A program made the position numbers and the translations under genes. From Acidobacteriaceae bacterium (lineage in GTDB: Bacteria; Acidobacteriota; Terriglobia; Terriglobales; Acidobacteriaceae), in NCBI GenBank assembly GCA_003134655.1, contig PLBY01000047.1, positions 32,099 to 96,098 of the forward strand: a DNA stretch of 64,000 nucleotides, in the 5' to 3' direction. The notes under the pieces are model-generated. The model did not search any database. It saw only the letters and a program-made list of their open reading frames with translations, and was not told the DNA's origin. Below, piece after piece: positions 54,099 through 62,749 of this stretch. How positions within the stretch are numbered: the stretch's first letter is position 1; each line of letters starts with the position of its first letter.

Positions 54099-55838
54099 GT
54101 GAAACCAGATCGAATCTCCAGACGCGAGTTGCTGAAGCTGATGGGCTCCCTCCCGCTTGCATGGACTGCTCCCCGCCCCCGGTTGAGTTCGAACACTGCA
54201 AGTGCGGTGACCTTCGTCGACGTCGCACATTCGGCGGGGATCACATTCCGTCACGACAATGCGGCTTCGCCGGATAAATACCTGATTGAGACCATGGGAT
54301 CCGGCTGCGGTTGGATCGATTACGACCAGAACGGCCTGCTCGACTTCTACATGGTGAATGGCGCGGCCACTCGCGTTTACACTCCTCAACAATCACTGCG
54401 CAGCGCTCTTTACCGCAACAACGGCGACGGCACATTTACTGACGTGACCGCCAAGGCCGGAGTCGGAGCCGAAGGACTTTTCGGAATGGGGGTTGCCGTA
54501 GGCGACTACGACAATGACGGATTCCCGGACCTGTTTGTCCTCGGTTACAACCGCTGCATTCTCTACCACAACAACGGAGACGGCACCTTCACCGACGTGA
54601 CGGCGCGCGCAGGCGTGGAGAATTCCGGCCGTTGGGCCTCGAGCGCTGCTTGGTTTGACTACGACAATGACGGCCGGTTGGACCTGGTGATTGCCAACTA
54701 CGTCGACTGGTCCCCCGAACGCAATTTCTATTGCGGCGATCGGGGGCCTGGAATGCGCAGCTACTGCCATCCTGACGATTTTCACGGCCAGCCGCCAACC
54801 CTCTTTCACAACAACGGCGATGGCACTTTCACCGACGTCAGCAAATCCTCCGGAATCGGGCAAAAGGGCGGCAACGGCCTGGGCGTCGTGACTTTTGATT
54901 ACGACAACGACGGATGGCAGGACATCTTCATCGCTAACGACCACATGCCAAATTTCCTGTTTCACAACAATCGCGACGGCACGTTTCGTGAGGTGGGATA
55001 TGTTGCAGGCGTGGCCGTCAGCGCGGACGGCCAGTTTGAAGCTGGAATGGGCACCGACGCCGCCGATACCACGGGAAACGGGCGACTCGATCTCATTGTC
55101 GGGCATCTCGATATGCAACTCGCGCGGGTCTATCAGAACATGGGCGATCAGACCTTCGACGATGCAACCCTGCGCTCGAAGCTCTCGTACTCGACCTATC
55201 ACATGAGTACTTTCGGCACCCGCTTCATGGATTATGACAACGATGGCTGGCGTGATCTTTTCATGGCAAATGGTCATGTGCTCGATAACATCGAGCGATA
55301 CCACGCCGATACCAAGTACGCCGAACCCAAGATGATGTTCCGCAACACAGGGCATGGCATCTTCGAAAATGTCAGCGACGTGCTGGGACCGGACCTTCAA
55401 TTACCTCGGGTAAGCCGCGGCGCGGCCGTCGGTGACTTCGACAACGACGGTGATCTCGACATTCTCGTCAACAATTGTGGACAGGCTCCTCAACTGCTCC
55501 GGAACGATGGCGGCAATGCGAACCACTGGCTCGAAATCTTGTTGATCGGAACAAAATCGAACCATGACGGCGTGGGCGCGCGTGTGAAGATCGTGGCCGG
55601 AGATCTCATACTGTACGATCAGCGCAAGGGCGGGATGAGCTATCAGTCGGCTCAGGACCCGCGACTGCACTTCGGTCTGGGACAACACTCATCCGTAGAT
55701 CTCATCGAGATATTCTGGCCCAGCGGCATGAGTACGAAGCTCGGAAACCTCAAAGCTGATCAGATTCTCGCGATTAAAGAGGGAGTGGGAATTGTCGAAC
55801 GCCCTTTTCCGCGTGTTCCTGCGGCACCGGCACGCTGA
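54099..55838 (+). CDS. Tat-exported FG-GAP/ASPIC-UnbV protein (CRTAC1 family)
   Basis: A 579-residue protein if begun at the GTG at 54099, which puts the Tat-like leader ISRRELLKLMGSLPLAW at residues 6-22. The frame is open to 54003, but that part overlaps the divergent receptor promoter and carries no signal. FG-GAP/VCBS repeats follow from about 70 to 440 ([72 protein letters not shown]) with [10 protein letters not shown] linkers, then an ASPIC/UnbV domain (about 470-560, GVGARVKIVAGDLI, LHFGLGQHSSVDLIEIFWPSG). Divergent from TonB receptor 3. Role unknown; a surface or periplasmic partner of the receptor is inferred. Confidence 0.82.
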   Translation: MKPDRISRRELLKLMGSLPLAWTAPRPRLSSNTASAVTFVDVAHSAGITFRHDNAASPDKYLIETMGSGCGWIDYDQNGLLDFYMVNGAATRVYTPQQSLRSALYRNNGDGTFTDVTAKAGVGAEGLFGMGVAVGDYDNDGFPDLFVLGYNRCILYHNNGDGTFTDVTARAGVENSGRWASSAAWFDYDNDGRLDLVIANYVDWSPERNFYCGDRGPGMRSYCHPDDFHGQPPTLFHNNGDGTFTDVSKSSGIGQKGGNGLGVVTFDYDNDGWQDIFIANDHMPNFLFHNNRDGTFREVGYVAGVAVSADGQFEAGMGTDAADTTGNGRLDLIVGHLDMQLARVYQNMGDQTFDDATLRSKLSYSTYHMSTFGTRFMDYDNDGWRDLFMANGHVLDNIERYHADTKYAEPKMMFRNTGHGIFENVSDVLGPDLQLPRVSRGAAVGDFDNDGDLDILVNNCGQAPQLLRNDGGNANHWLEILLIGTKSNHDGVGARVKIVAGDLILYDQRKGGMSYQSAQDPRLHFGLGQHSSVDLIEIFWPSGMSTKLGNLKADQILAIKEGVGIVERPFPRVPAAPAR

Positions 55839-55889
55839 CCCGAGCCTGGCATGAGCAAGTTCGATAACCTCGTTCCGCCCTGCCGAATC

Positions 55890-57092
55890 TCAGTCCTGGG
55901 AAGGAGAGCCTTCTCCATAGCTCATCTTCCGCTCTCCCGGCGCTGATCGGATCCGCTCCGCCTGTGCCTGATTTAGGCTCTGCAGCTTCGCGATCGCTTC
56001 CTCCGCTCTTTGTGAATCCCCCTTCCGTCGATACGCTTTCGCGAGACTCGCGTAGATGGACGGCTGCTCGGGTCTCATCTTGCGAGCAGCCTCTAGACGC
56101 GCAATCGCGTCGTCGAGATGCCCCCCCAGCAAGTAGATTTGGCCCAAGGCAATTTGCGAGCCAGCGTCATTCGGGCGCTCCGCAACTGATTTCTCCAGCG
56201 CGTTCTGCGCCTCGTTGAATTCTGGCTGGCCAGGCATGATCCCAGAACGCAGCAACGCCTTCCCCAGAATCACGAGGAGAGCGGGATTCTGAACCCCTTT
56301 GCTGATTCCCTCTCGTGCAATGCGAATTCCTTCAGCCACATTTCCCTCAAGCAGTTCCTCTTGCCCTGCTGCCAGATAACCGATCTCGCTTCCCTGCCCG
56401 AGTTTTCTCGCTAGTTCAAAATCAGCTTTTGCGACATCGAACTGATCGAGTTGCGACAACAACACTGCCTTCTCATAGTGCAGCCGGGCGGACTGCGGAA
56501 GGCTGCGTAGTCCGAGCTCGAGAACTTTGAGCCCGAGTTCAAACTCCTGATTGTCTGCACAGGCATCTGCCACAAAAGCGAACACCTTTTCGTCCTGTGG
56601 GGAAATTGCAGCGGCACGCTGCAGGGCAGTCAGGGCTTCAGTCCGCTGGCCTTTGCCGACATACGCCTGTGCAAGCAAAATGTCGACGTTGGCAGTCTCA
56701 TGTCCTCGTCGGCGCAGTTCCTCTAAGATCGGAATTGCCTTGTCGTACTCACCTAGACCGACATAACACAGCCCGAGATTGAACTCGAGAGCGTACGCGT
56801 TGATGGCACCTACCCGAGCCGCGAGCAGATGAGGAACCGCCTCTTTGAATCGACCCTGCCGTGTTAGGGCAGTTCCCCGCTGCAGTTCATCTCCCCCTTG
56901 CGCAGCTTCGTTAGAACGAGAAGGGCTATTCTCACTCGTTGGCTGATTCTGCCGATCAGTTCCAGAAAGTGAATGTGTTTGGGATGGAGACTGACCGAGG
57001 CACAGGAAAGAAGAGAGAATAATCGCAGCCGACACGGATCTCCGCAGACCCGTATGTACGACATTCATCGCGATATTCGTAGTCTCGTTCAC
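55890..57092 (-). CDS. Secreted TPR-repeat protein
   Basis: A 400-residue protein with a hydrophobic signal (RRSVSAAIILSSFLCLGQ), a polar linker (about 35-70) and tetratricopeptide repeats to about 380 (LEFNLGLCYVGLGEYDKAIPILEEL, PSIYASLAKAYRRKGDSQRAEEAI). The GTG at 57092 is preferred because GGAAG precedes it and it starts four bases after the stop of the CRTAC1-family gene; an ATG at 57068 is the alternative but lacks a ribosome-binding site. It is the last of three genes (TPR, CRTAC1, TPR) read as an operon. Probably periplasmic scaffold; function unknown. Confidence 0.78.
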   Translation of the reverse strand: MNETTNIAMNVVHTGLRRSVSAAIILSSFLCLGQSPSQTHSLSGTDRQNQPTSENSPSRSNEAAQGGDELQRGTALTRQGRFKEAVPHLLAARVGAINAYALEFNLGLCYVGLGEYDKAIPILEELRRRGHETANVDILLAQAYVGKGQRTEALTALQRAAAISPQDEKVFAFVADACADNQEFELGLKVLELGLRSLPQSARLHYEKAVLLSQLDQFDVAKADFELARKLGQGSEIGYLAAGQEELLEGNVAEGIRIAREGISKGVQNPALLVILGKALLRSGIMPGQPEFNEAQNALEKSVAERPNDAGSQIALGQIYLLGGHLDDAIARLEAARKMRPEQPSIYASLAKAYRRKGDSQRAEEAIAKLQSLNQAQAERIRSAPGERKMSYGEGSPSQD

Positions 57093-57096
57093 GGGA

Positions 57097-58827
57097 TTAC
57101 TTCCACTTGCCCTGTCCTTCCACAATGGTGATGTAGCGGCTAATCGGTAAGTCGGTGAACCGCTCTTTCCTGCCGCTCGGCTGGGGCCACTCCACTTCCA
57201 GCCAATCGATCTTCGTCCGCTGGCCTAATCCTAGAACCATGCGCGGGTCATGGGAGGAAAGATAGCTGCCACCTCCCACTTTGAACTTGTGCCGCTGCAG
57301 GTCTCCCGACTGGTAGGTGACCTTCGCGCCGACGGCATCAATGTTGGCCTTCGTTCCAACCAAACGAATACCCAGCCAATGATTCTCCCGTCCGGCCACG
57401 TTTCGTAGAAGGACTGGCGAACCATTGTTCTGGGATACCAGCAGATCAACGGCGCCGTCATTATCGAAATCTCCCAAGGCCAATCCGCGGGCCGCGAGTG
57501 GCTTTGAGAAGACCGAACCGCTTTGCTGGCTGACGTTCTCAAATCCCTTTCCGGTATTGCGAAATAGCAGCATCGGTTCCCGGAACTTCACGCCTTCAAT
57601 TCTTTTTTCGACTGTATCGTCCGGATGCCCGTTACAGAGCAGCAAGTCAATATCGCCGTCATTGTCGTAATCGAGAAACTTCAGACCCCAACCGCTCATC
57701 AGCCGCGTAGCCACCCCAATTCCGTTGGGGTTTGCAGCATCGGTGAATCCCTCATCCTTTTCGTTGTGGTAGAGCGAGTACATCTCCTGATCGACATTGG
57801 CCTCGAACAGGTCGATCCAGCCATCCTGATCGTAATCCGCTGCGTCGACTCCCATGCCGGACCTTGGTTTTCCGAAGCTGCTCACCCCCACTCCGGAAAG
57901 CACCCCGATCTCTTCGAATCGCCCCTTGCCGCGGTTAGCGAAAAGAAAGTTCGGCACGGTATCGTTGGTGACATAGAGATCCATCCGGCCATCATTGTTC
58001 AGATCTGCCGCCACCGCTCCCCACGCCTTTGCGCGCGATTGCGCGATCCCTGATTCTTTACTCACGTCAGTAAAAGTGCCATCGCCGTTGTTGTGAAACA
58101 GCCAACACGGCATGGGATCGTAGATGCTGGGAATACAGTAATGACGTTCGCCCGTAATCAGGTCACCGCAGAACTTCAGCTTCGCTTTGCTGTAGTCGAC
58201 AAAACGGCACACGAATAGATCAAGACGTCCGTCATTGTCGTAATCGAACCACACGCCACTGGTCGCCCAACCTGGCGCCGCGACCCCCGCCTTTGCGGTG
58301 ACATCCGTAAAGGTTCCGTCTCTATTGTTGTGATACAGGATGCTGTTCGGGTATTGCGTAACGTAGAGATCAGAGAAGCCATCGCCGTCGTAGTCACCCA
58401 CCGCCACGCCCATGCCGTAGGCGTTTCCCGGCACGCCGGCGCGTTGCGTCACATCGGTGAATGAACCATCCCGATTGTTGTGATAAAGAGCGTTGCGCAG
58501 CGGTGCAGGCGGCTCGTAGAAGTCGCAGGGCCCGCTGTTTACCAGGTAGATGTCCATCCATCCGTCGTTGTCGTAATCAAGAAAGGCACAGCCTGCGCCG
58601 ACCGTTTCCGGCAAATGCGCCATCGGCGACCGTCCGCTGACATGTGTCCATTGGATACCGCTGATGCTCGCGGCAATTTCCTCGAACGCAGTTGTGGAAA
58701 GGAGTGACCGCTCACTGGAGAAGAGCGACGGAGCGCAAATTCCGCTACCGATCCCCGCCAACCCAAGCGCCTGCAGGAATCTGCGGCGAGACAATAAACC
58801 GCTATGATGACTTCGACCGCTTGTCAT
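57097..58827 (-). CDS. Tat-exported FG-GAP/ASPIC-UnbV protein (CRTAC1 family)
   Basis: A 576-residue protein with a Tat leader ([19 protein letters not shown]). FG-GAP repeats run over about 75-440 ([88 protein letters not shown]), with [11 protein letters not shown] linkers, followed by an ASPIC/UnbV domain (about 465-560, [32 protein letters not shown]). The ATG at 58827 follows GGAAGGGG and starts the Tat leader. It sits between two TPR genes, 16 bp and 4 bp away, repeating the TPR-CRTAC1 pairing seen at 26-29 kb. Confidence 0.84.
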   Translation of the reverse strand: MTSGRSHHSGLLSRRRFLQALGLAGIGSGICAPSLFSSERSLLSTTAFEEIAASISGIQWTHVSGRSPMAHLPETVGAGCAFLDYDNDGWMDIYLVNSGPCDFYEPPAPLRNALYHNNRDGSFTDVTQRAGVPGNAYGMGVAVGDYDGDGFSDLYVTQYPNSILYHNNRDGTFTDVTAKAGVAAPGWATSGVWFDYDNDGRLDLFVCRFVDYSKAKLKFCGDLITGERHYCIPSIYDPMPCWLFHNNGDGTFTDVSKESGIAQSRAKAWGAVAADLNNDGRMDLYVTNDTVPNFLFANRGKGRFEEIGVLSGVGVSSFGKPRSGMGVDAADYDQDGWIDLFEANVDQEMYSLYHNEKDEGFTDAANPNGIGVATRLMSGWGLKFLDYDNDGDIDLLLCNGHPDDTVEKRIEGVKFREPMLLFRNTGKGFENVSQQSGSVFSKPLAARGLALGDFDNDGAVDLLVSQNNGSPVLLRNVAGRENHWLGIRLVGTKANIDAVGAKVTYQSGDLQRHKFKVGGGSYLSSHDPRMVLGLGQRTKIDWLEVEWPQPSGRKERFTDLPISRYITIVEGQGKWK

Positions 58828-58843
58828 TCCCCTTCCCTCTGCC

Positions 58844-59794
58844 TCAGGGCTGCGCAGGCGTGCGCGGCGCCTTGGCGGCAGTCTCCCGCTGCAACACCAT
58901 TTGCCGCTGCGCGTCTTGCTTCCGGCCCGTTCGGGCATACGCCGTCGCCAACTGATAGTGCCCAGCGGGATCGTCTGGCTGCATTTTCACATAACTTTCA
59001 AGAGGGCCAACCGCATCGGTGAACTTCCCCGCGGAATTCATTGACATGCCCAGAGCAAGATACGCCTCGATGAATCCCTGATCCAGTTTTGCAGCTTTAT
59101 CAAAATAGCCGATGGCATCATCCCACTGCCCACTCTGCCTTGCGATTTCTCCCAACAAAAACTCCGATGCAGCGCTGGTGGGATCGATCTTCAACTCCTC
59201 CCCGAGTTCATTCTTCGCGTGTTCCAGGTCGGGAGGAGTTTTCGTCAGGAACAGCCGTCCCAGCCGGTAATGAATGCCGTGCCGCTGCGGATTCTGTTCA
59301 AGGATCATCCGGTACTGCGTGATCGCCTTGTCCCACTCTCCCTGAGATTCGAATGCCTCCGCCTCGAGTTGCTGCGCTTGCGGAGACGAAGGGGCCGTCG
59401 CTGCCAACTCGTGTGACGCTCTTAGCGCCAGATCGGAATAGTAGTGAGTCGTGAGATATAGGACCTCGGGATCTTGAGGAAAGCTGCGGTTGAGGTCCAG
59501 GAGCGTCCTCACTGCAGTCTCGGTCTGTTCCAACCCCATTGCGCAGCGAGCCATCGACATCAACACGTCGTACTTCAACTTCTTGTCGGTGATTTGCGCA
59601 CCAGCCTTCTTCAAGATCGGCAACGCTTCCGAGCAGCGCCCCTTCGATGCCAGGCTAATTCCGTGTTCGGCGCCGCTTGAAGTGGCGCCGGCGGGAGCCT
59701 TGGCAGTTACCTGCGCAATCCCAGCGCCGCACAGAAGAAGTACTGCTCCAGAGATGAGAATCCATTTGCGGAATGGTTCAGGGACGGAGTCCAT
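58844..59794 (-). CDS. Secreted TPR-repeat protein
   Basis: A 316-residue protein: hydrophobic signal ([18 protein letters not shown]), then TPR units from about 55 to 300 ([69 protein letters not shown]). The ATG at 59794 is the first that leaves a normal-length signal n-region. It is the promoter-proximal gene of the TPR-CRTAC1-TPR operon. No enzyme motif is visible; an extracytoplasmic interaction role is inferred. Confidence 0.78.
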   Translation of the reverse strand: MDSVPEPFRKWILISGAVLLLCGAGIAQVTAKAPAGATSSGAEHGISLASKGRCSEALPILKKAGAQITDKKLKYDVLMSMARCAMGLEQTETAVRTLLDLNRSFPQDPEVLYLTTHYYSDLALRASHELAATAPSSPQAQQLEAEAFESQGEWDKAITQYRMILEQNPQRHGIHYRLGRLFLTKTPPDLEHAKNELGEELKIDPTSAASEFLLGEIARQSGQWDDAIGYFDKAAKLDQGFIEAYLALGMSMNSAGKFTDAVGPLESYVKMQPDDPAGHYQLATAYARTGRKQDAQRQMVLQRETAAKAPRTPAQP

Positions 59795-60009
59795 AGTCTT
59801 TGCGCGGAGTATAACGCCAGCTATCATCGATCGCCAACCGCGCATATAGCAGTGCTGCTGTTGTTAGGATCGCTTCCGATTGCACTCAAGGAGTTACACT
59901 CAAGTGCCCAGCAGGCCACTAAGAGAGACATCGATCGGTGCGGATACACCTCAGATCAACAGCAGCTCTCTTTGGATTCGTCCCGTCACTCCGGCCGATC
60001 CTTGCCGTA

Positions 60010-60430
60010 CTACACGTTGACCTCACTCCGTAACCAAAAATCTGGAAGGTAGATCCCTGGCTCAATTGAGAAGCACGTATTGAGAATAATTTTCGTGCTC
60101 ATCACGAGACTCACAATTATCGATATTGGCACCATTTCCATGCACTTCAGTCCCAATCGAATGATCGAATGCCCCACTTGATTGTTCAGGTATTGCGAAT
60201 ACCCCGCGCTCGCCAGGACATCCCGCGTAGCCTTGTCCACTTGCCACCCAGCAAGTTTCTTTCCAGCAGCTGTATCTGTCGTCACTTTCTCAATGCCGGC
60301 GTCGCGTGAGCGTCGAACGCTCTCAAACACCTCGAGGATACGCGCTGGCGCTGAATGTCCGACGAAACCGGTCCAACTGATGTCATAAATAGACCGAGTT
60401 CGCTCGCTCCAGTTTTCCCCAAGACGTCGG
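60010..60430 (-). pseudogene. Remnant of an M24 metallopeptidase (Xaa-Pro aminopeptidase-like)
   Basis: Pieces in changing frames spell the C-terminal half of a pita-bread peptidase: LERANSVY, then ISWTGFVGHSAPARILEVFESVRRSRDA, AAGKKLAGWQVDKATRDVLASAGY, HSIGTEVHGNGANIDN in another frame, and back to NTCFSIEPGIYLPDFWLRSEVNV. At least three small frameshifts separate them (after SVY, within GHSI, and before NTCFSIEPG), and the N-terminal half is missing. The family cleaves Xaa-Pro bonds or Xaa-Pro dipeptides. The enzyme is dead here, but a proline-specific peptidase once stood next to this locus. Confidence 0.8.
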
Positions 60431-60991
60431 GCCTACCGAAAACGCTTTTGGGAGCCACCCGCGTCGCGTATTTTCAGTCAGTTGCGAGTTAACCGCGTTC
60501 TTTCACTGCGGTAGCACATACCACCGGACGCGTTGGGAATTGTCCTCGCCGCGTGTCTCGGGTAAAGAAGGAGAATGTTCGGAGCGGCAATCGCACAAAG
60601 AAACAGAATTCGCTACAGAAGATTAGACTCCCTTTAGGCCCCGATTAATCGTTTCCAGCCGTGTTTTGGGGGTTCTTGGAGCGCCACTCGTGCCCGTAAA
60701 TTCAATATGTTACAGTTGACCGAAACGCTCATAACCCAAAGGTTGGTGCCTTATACGGGGGACCCCCACCGAAATGTCCCTAGAATCTGGCACACAACTC
60801 GCACACTGAATTGCCGAAAAGCCCAGCAAAACAGCAGTTTTCGACTGATTCACAGTCAGTCGGCTTTGTCACCGCTTGAGTTCCTACTGCCTCGGCCAAG
60901 CTAACGAGACTTTATTCTCCACCAACGCCGAAGCCCGCCTCGGCTAATCTGCCTGGGCGGGCCGTTGTGCAATATGGCTGCTTCTAGTGGT
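60431..60991. other. Gene-poor stretch with a tRNA-like fragment
   Basis: No convincing coding frame was found. At 60728-60745 the sequence CTCATAACCCAAAGGTTG resembles the anticodon loop and 3' anticodon arm of a CAU tRNA, but the 5' stem, T arm and acceptor are absent, so it is not a functional tRNA. An inverted repeat GACTG/CAGTC lies near 60843-60857. The stretch lies between a pseudogene and an IS-disturbed region and may be a scar of past integration. Confidence 0.4.
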
Positions 60992-61342
60992 CTAAGCCGC
61001 TCTCTTTTGCTTCGCCTTCCACGCTGCCCATCGTGCCCTCTGGGCGGCTGCAATCTTCCTACGAGCACCAGATGACATCGTGCGCTTAGGCTTCGTTGTA
61101 CCTGCCTGCCCACTTGCAGCTCTCTTCGCCCAGCGTGCTTTCTGTGCGAGACTAATCGCCCTACGGCCTGCTGCGGACAGAGTGCGGCGTGGTCTGGAAG
61201 AAGCAACTCGAATTGTCCCCGAACGGTTGCCGGTGTCTGATCCCCGAAGCGCACTGATTGCTGCGTCCAGGCGACCGAGCTCAGATTGGACCTGCTTGCG
61301 CTGTGCTTGTAACTGACTCACTACGTTTGACAGATTCAGCAT
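60992..61342 (-). CDS. Small basic protein with duplicated ARWA-type motif
   Basis: A 116-residue, strongly basic protein. Residues 1-35 look like a short coiled coil (VSQLQAQRKQVQSELGRLDAAISAL). Two repeats follow: RRTLSAAGRRAISLAQKARWAK (about 51-73) and KRTMSSGARRKIAAAQRARWAAWKAK (about 86-112), joined by a Gly/Thr-rich linker. Similar small proteins are, to my knowledge, common and uncharacterised in Acidobacteria. The Lys/Arg/Ala composition suggests nucleic-acid binding, as in histone-H1-like proteins, but that is inference. It ends in a decayed neighbourhood yet its own frame is intact. Confidence 0.7.
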   Translation of the reverse strand: MLNLSNVVSQLQAQRKQVQSELGRLDAAISALRGSDTGNRSGTIRVASSRPRRTLSAAGRRAISLAQKARWAKRAASGQAGTTKPKRTMSSGARRKIAAAQRARWAAWKAKQKRAA

Positions 61343-61428
61343 GTATTACCCCCTCGGGGGACCATCTTAGCAGGACGGAATGACTTAATGGGCGCGGGTT
61401 TCAGCTCCTCACACGGCTGGTGGATTCT

Positions 61429-62749
61429 CTAGCAGGCTGCGGAAAAACGACGGCTCGACCTAAAATGCTGTCCAGATTTCGCGATTGTTGTGACTAAGGG
61501 GAGAGTTTTGGTTGCATTTGCTGTGACCTGAAGATCCTTTTCCAGCCCAGCCGGCACCGCTTGGCATTGGCCTACGGCGCTTGCATCGCCAGATTCCGCA
61601 GGCGGACTAAGTTATAGGCAGCCGCGGCAAAGGTGAAGACCCATCCCACCCTGAAGACCCCACGATGCCGAACCTTCCGCAACAGCGCGATCGTCTTCAG
61701 CCATCCGAAGCACTCTTCCACGCGTTTCCTTTTCCTCTGACGGATGGCATATCCAGCGTGCTGCGTCGTACGAGCATCAATGGCGCTCCCACCGGGTCGT
61801 TCCAAGTTTTGGGCCACGTGCGGCGTGACCTTTAAGTTTCTGCACTCCGCTACGAAATCCGCCGTGTCGTATGCCTTGTCACCGCCCACGGTCACCTGCT
61901 TCGTTCCAGGAATCTGTTCCAGCATCACCAGCGCGGCATCGCGCTCCGCCGTTCCATTGGCCTCGAACACTTCGGTGTTTACGATCAGTCCGTTGCGGTT
62001 CTCCACCAGCAGATTCCCGTTGTAACTCAGCTTCGCTTCTTTGCCCTTGCCTTTGCGTGCCATCTTCGCATCCGGGTCCGTCTTCGATGCGTGCGTCTGG
62101 TTCGACCGCTTCTCCCCGTGGAAGTCCACCGTCGCATTGCCAGGATCGTCCGGCGGAACGGCGTTCTTGGCATCCTTGCGTTGATAACTCTTCACACTCG
62201 CCCACGCTTCCAGTAGCGTTCCATCCACGGTGAAGTGCTCGTCCGAGAGCAGACTCCGCTCCCGCGCCTGCTGGAGCACGGCTTGGAAGAAGGCTTCGGC
62301 AATGTCCCCATCGAGCAGGCGCTCGCGGTTCTTGGTGAACACGGTCACATCCCAGATGGCGTCATCCATGTTCAAGCCCACGAACCAGCGGAACAGCAAG
62401 TTATAGTCGAGCTGTTCCATCAACAACCGTTCGCTGCGCACCGAGTACAGCGCTTGCAGCAGGAGCGCCCGCAACAACTTCTCCGGCGCGATCGACGGTC
62501 GCCCGGTTCTTGCGTACAGCTTGTGGAACCGTGGTTGCAGTTCTCTTAATGCCTCATCGGTCATGACACGAAGAGGACGCAAGGGGTGGTCTTGCGGCAC
62601 TCGCTGCTCGGGGCTTACGTAGCTGAACACATCCAATTGCTGCTCGTCTTTTCCACGCATGCCTTCTTCTTATCAGGTTGGGCTGTGGAAACAAGAGAGT
62701 TTCGTGGTACTGCGTCCGCTTCAAATCGAGTTTTTCCGCAACCTGCTAG
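61429..62749 (-). mobile_element. Complete IS element (IS5-like) with CTAG flanks
   Basis: The ends CAGGCTGCGGAAAAAC (61433-61448) and the complement of GTTTTTCCGCAACCTG (62730-62745) are inverted repeats differing at one base. CTAG stands directly outside both (61429-61432 and 62746-62749), which fits a 4-bp target duplication, although CTAG is itself palindromic and could be part of the ends. The element is about 1.3 kb and holds one intact transposase. It lies at the broken 5' end of a UPF0182 gene. Confidence 0.8.
61572..62660 (-). CDS. IS5-family-like DDE transposase
   Basis: A 362-residue transposase. The N-terminal DUF772-like part (about 20-100) includes GRPSIAPEKLLRALLLQALY and LDYNLLFRWFVGL. 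The catalytic domain has the DDE triad: Asp146 in FTVDGTLLEAW, Asp261 in VGGDKAYDT and Glu315 in KRVEECFGWLKT. It catalyses movement of the surrounding IS. The frame is full-length and undamaged, so the element may still be active. IS5 versus a closely related group (such as IS1182) cannot be settled by eye. Confidence 0.85.
   Translation of the reverse strand: MRGKDEQQLDVFSYVSPEQRVPQDHPLRPLRVMTDEALRELQPRFHKLYARTGRPSIAPEKLLRALLLQALYSVRSERLLMEQLDYNLLFRWFVGLNMDDAIWDVTVFTKNRERLLDGDIAEAFFQAVLQQARERSLLSDEHFTVDGTLLEAWASVKSYQRKDAKNAVPPDDPGNATVDFHGEKRSNQTHASKTDPDAKMARKGKGKEAKLSYNGNLLVENRNGLIVNTEVFEANGTAERDAALVMLEQIPGTKQVTVGGDKAYDTADFVAECRNLKVTPHVAQNLERPGGSAIDARTTQHAGYAIRQRKRKRVEECFGWLKTIALLRKVRHRGVFRVGWVFTFAAAAYNLVRLRNLAMQAP

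Noticed and set aside
54393..55400. Minus-strand open frame of 335 codons over the CRTAC1-family gene at 54099
   Set aside because: Same kind of antisense shadow of FG-GAP repeats as at 26.7 kb.
60439..60449. AAAACGCTTTT resembling the LacI operators of the window
   Set aside because: No intact gene starts nearby; the site lies at the broken edge of the M24 pseudogene, where the sequence is probably former coding DNA. Left out of the regulon.
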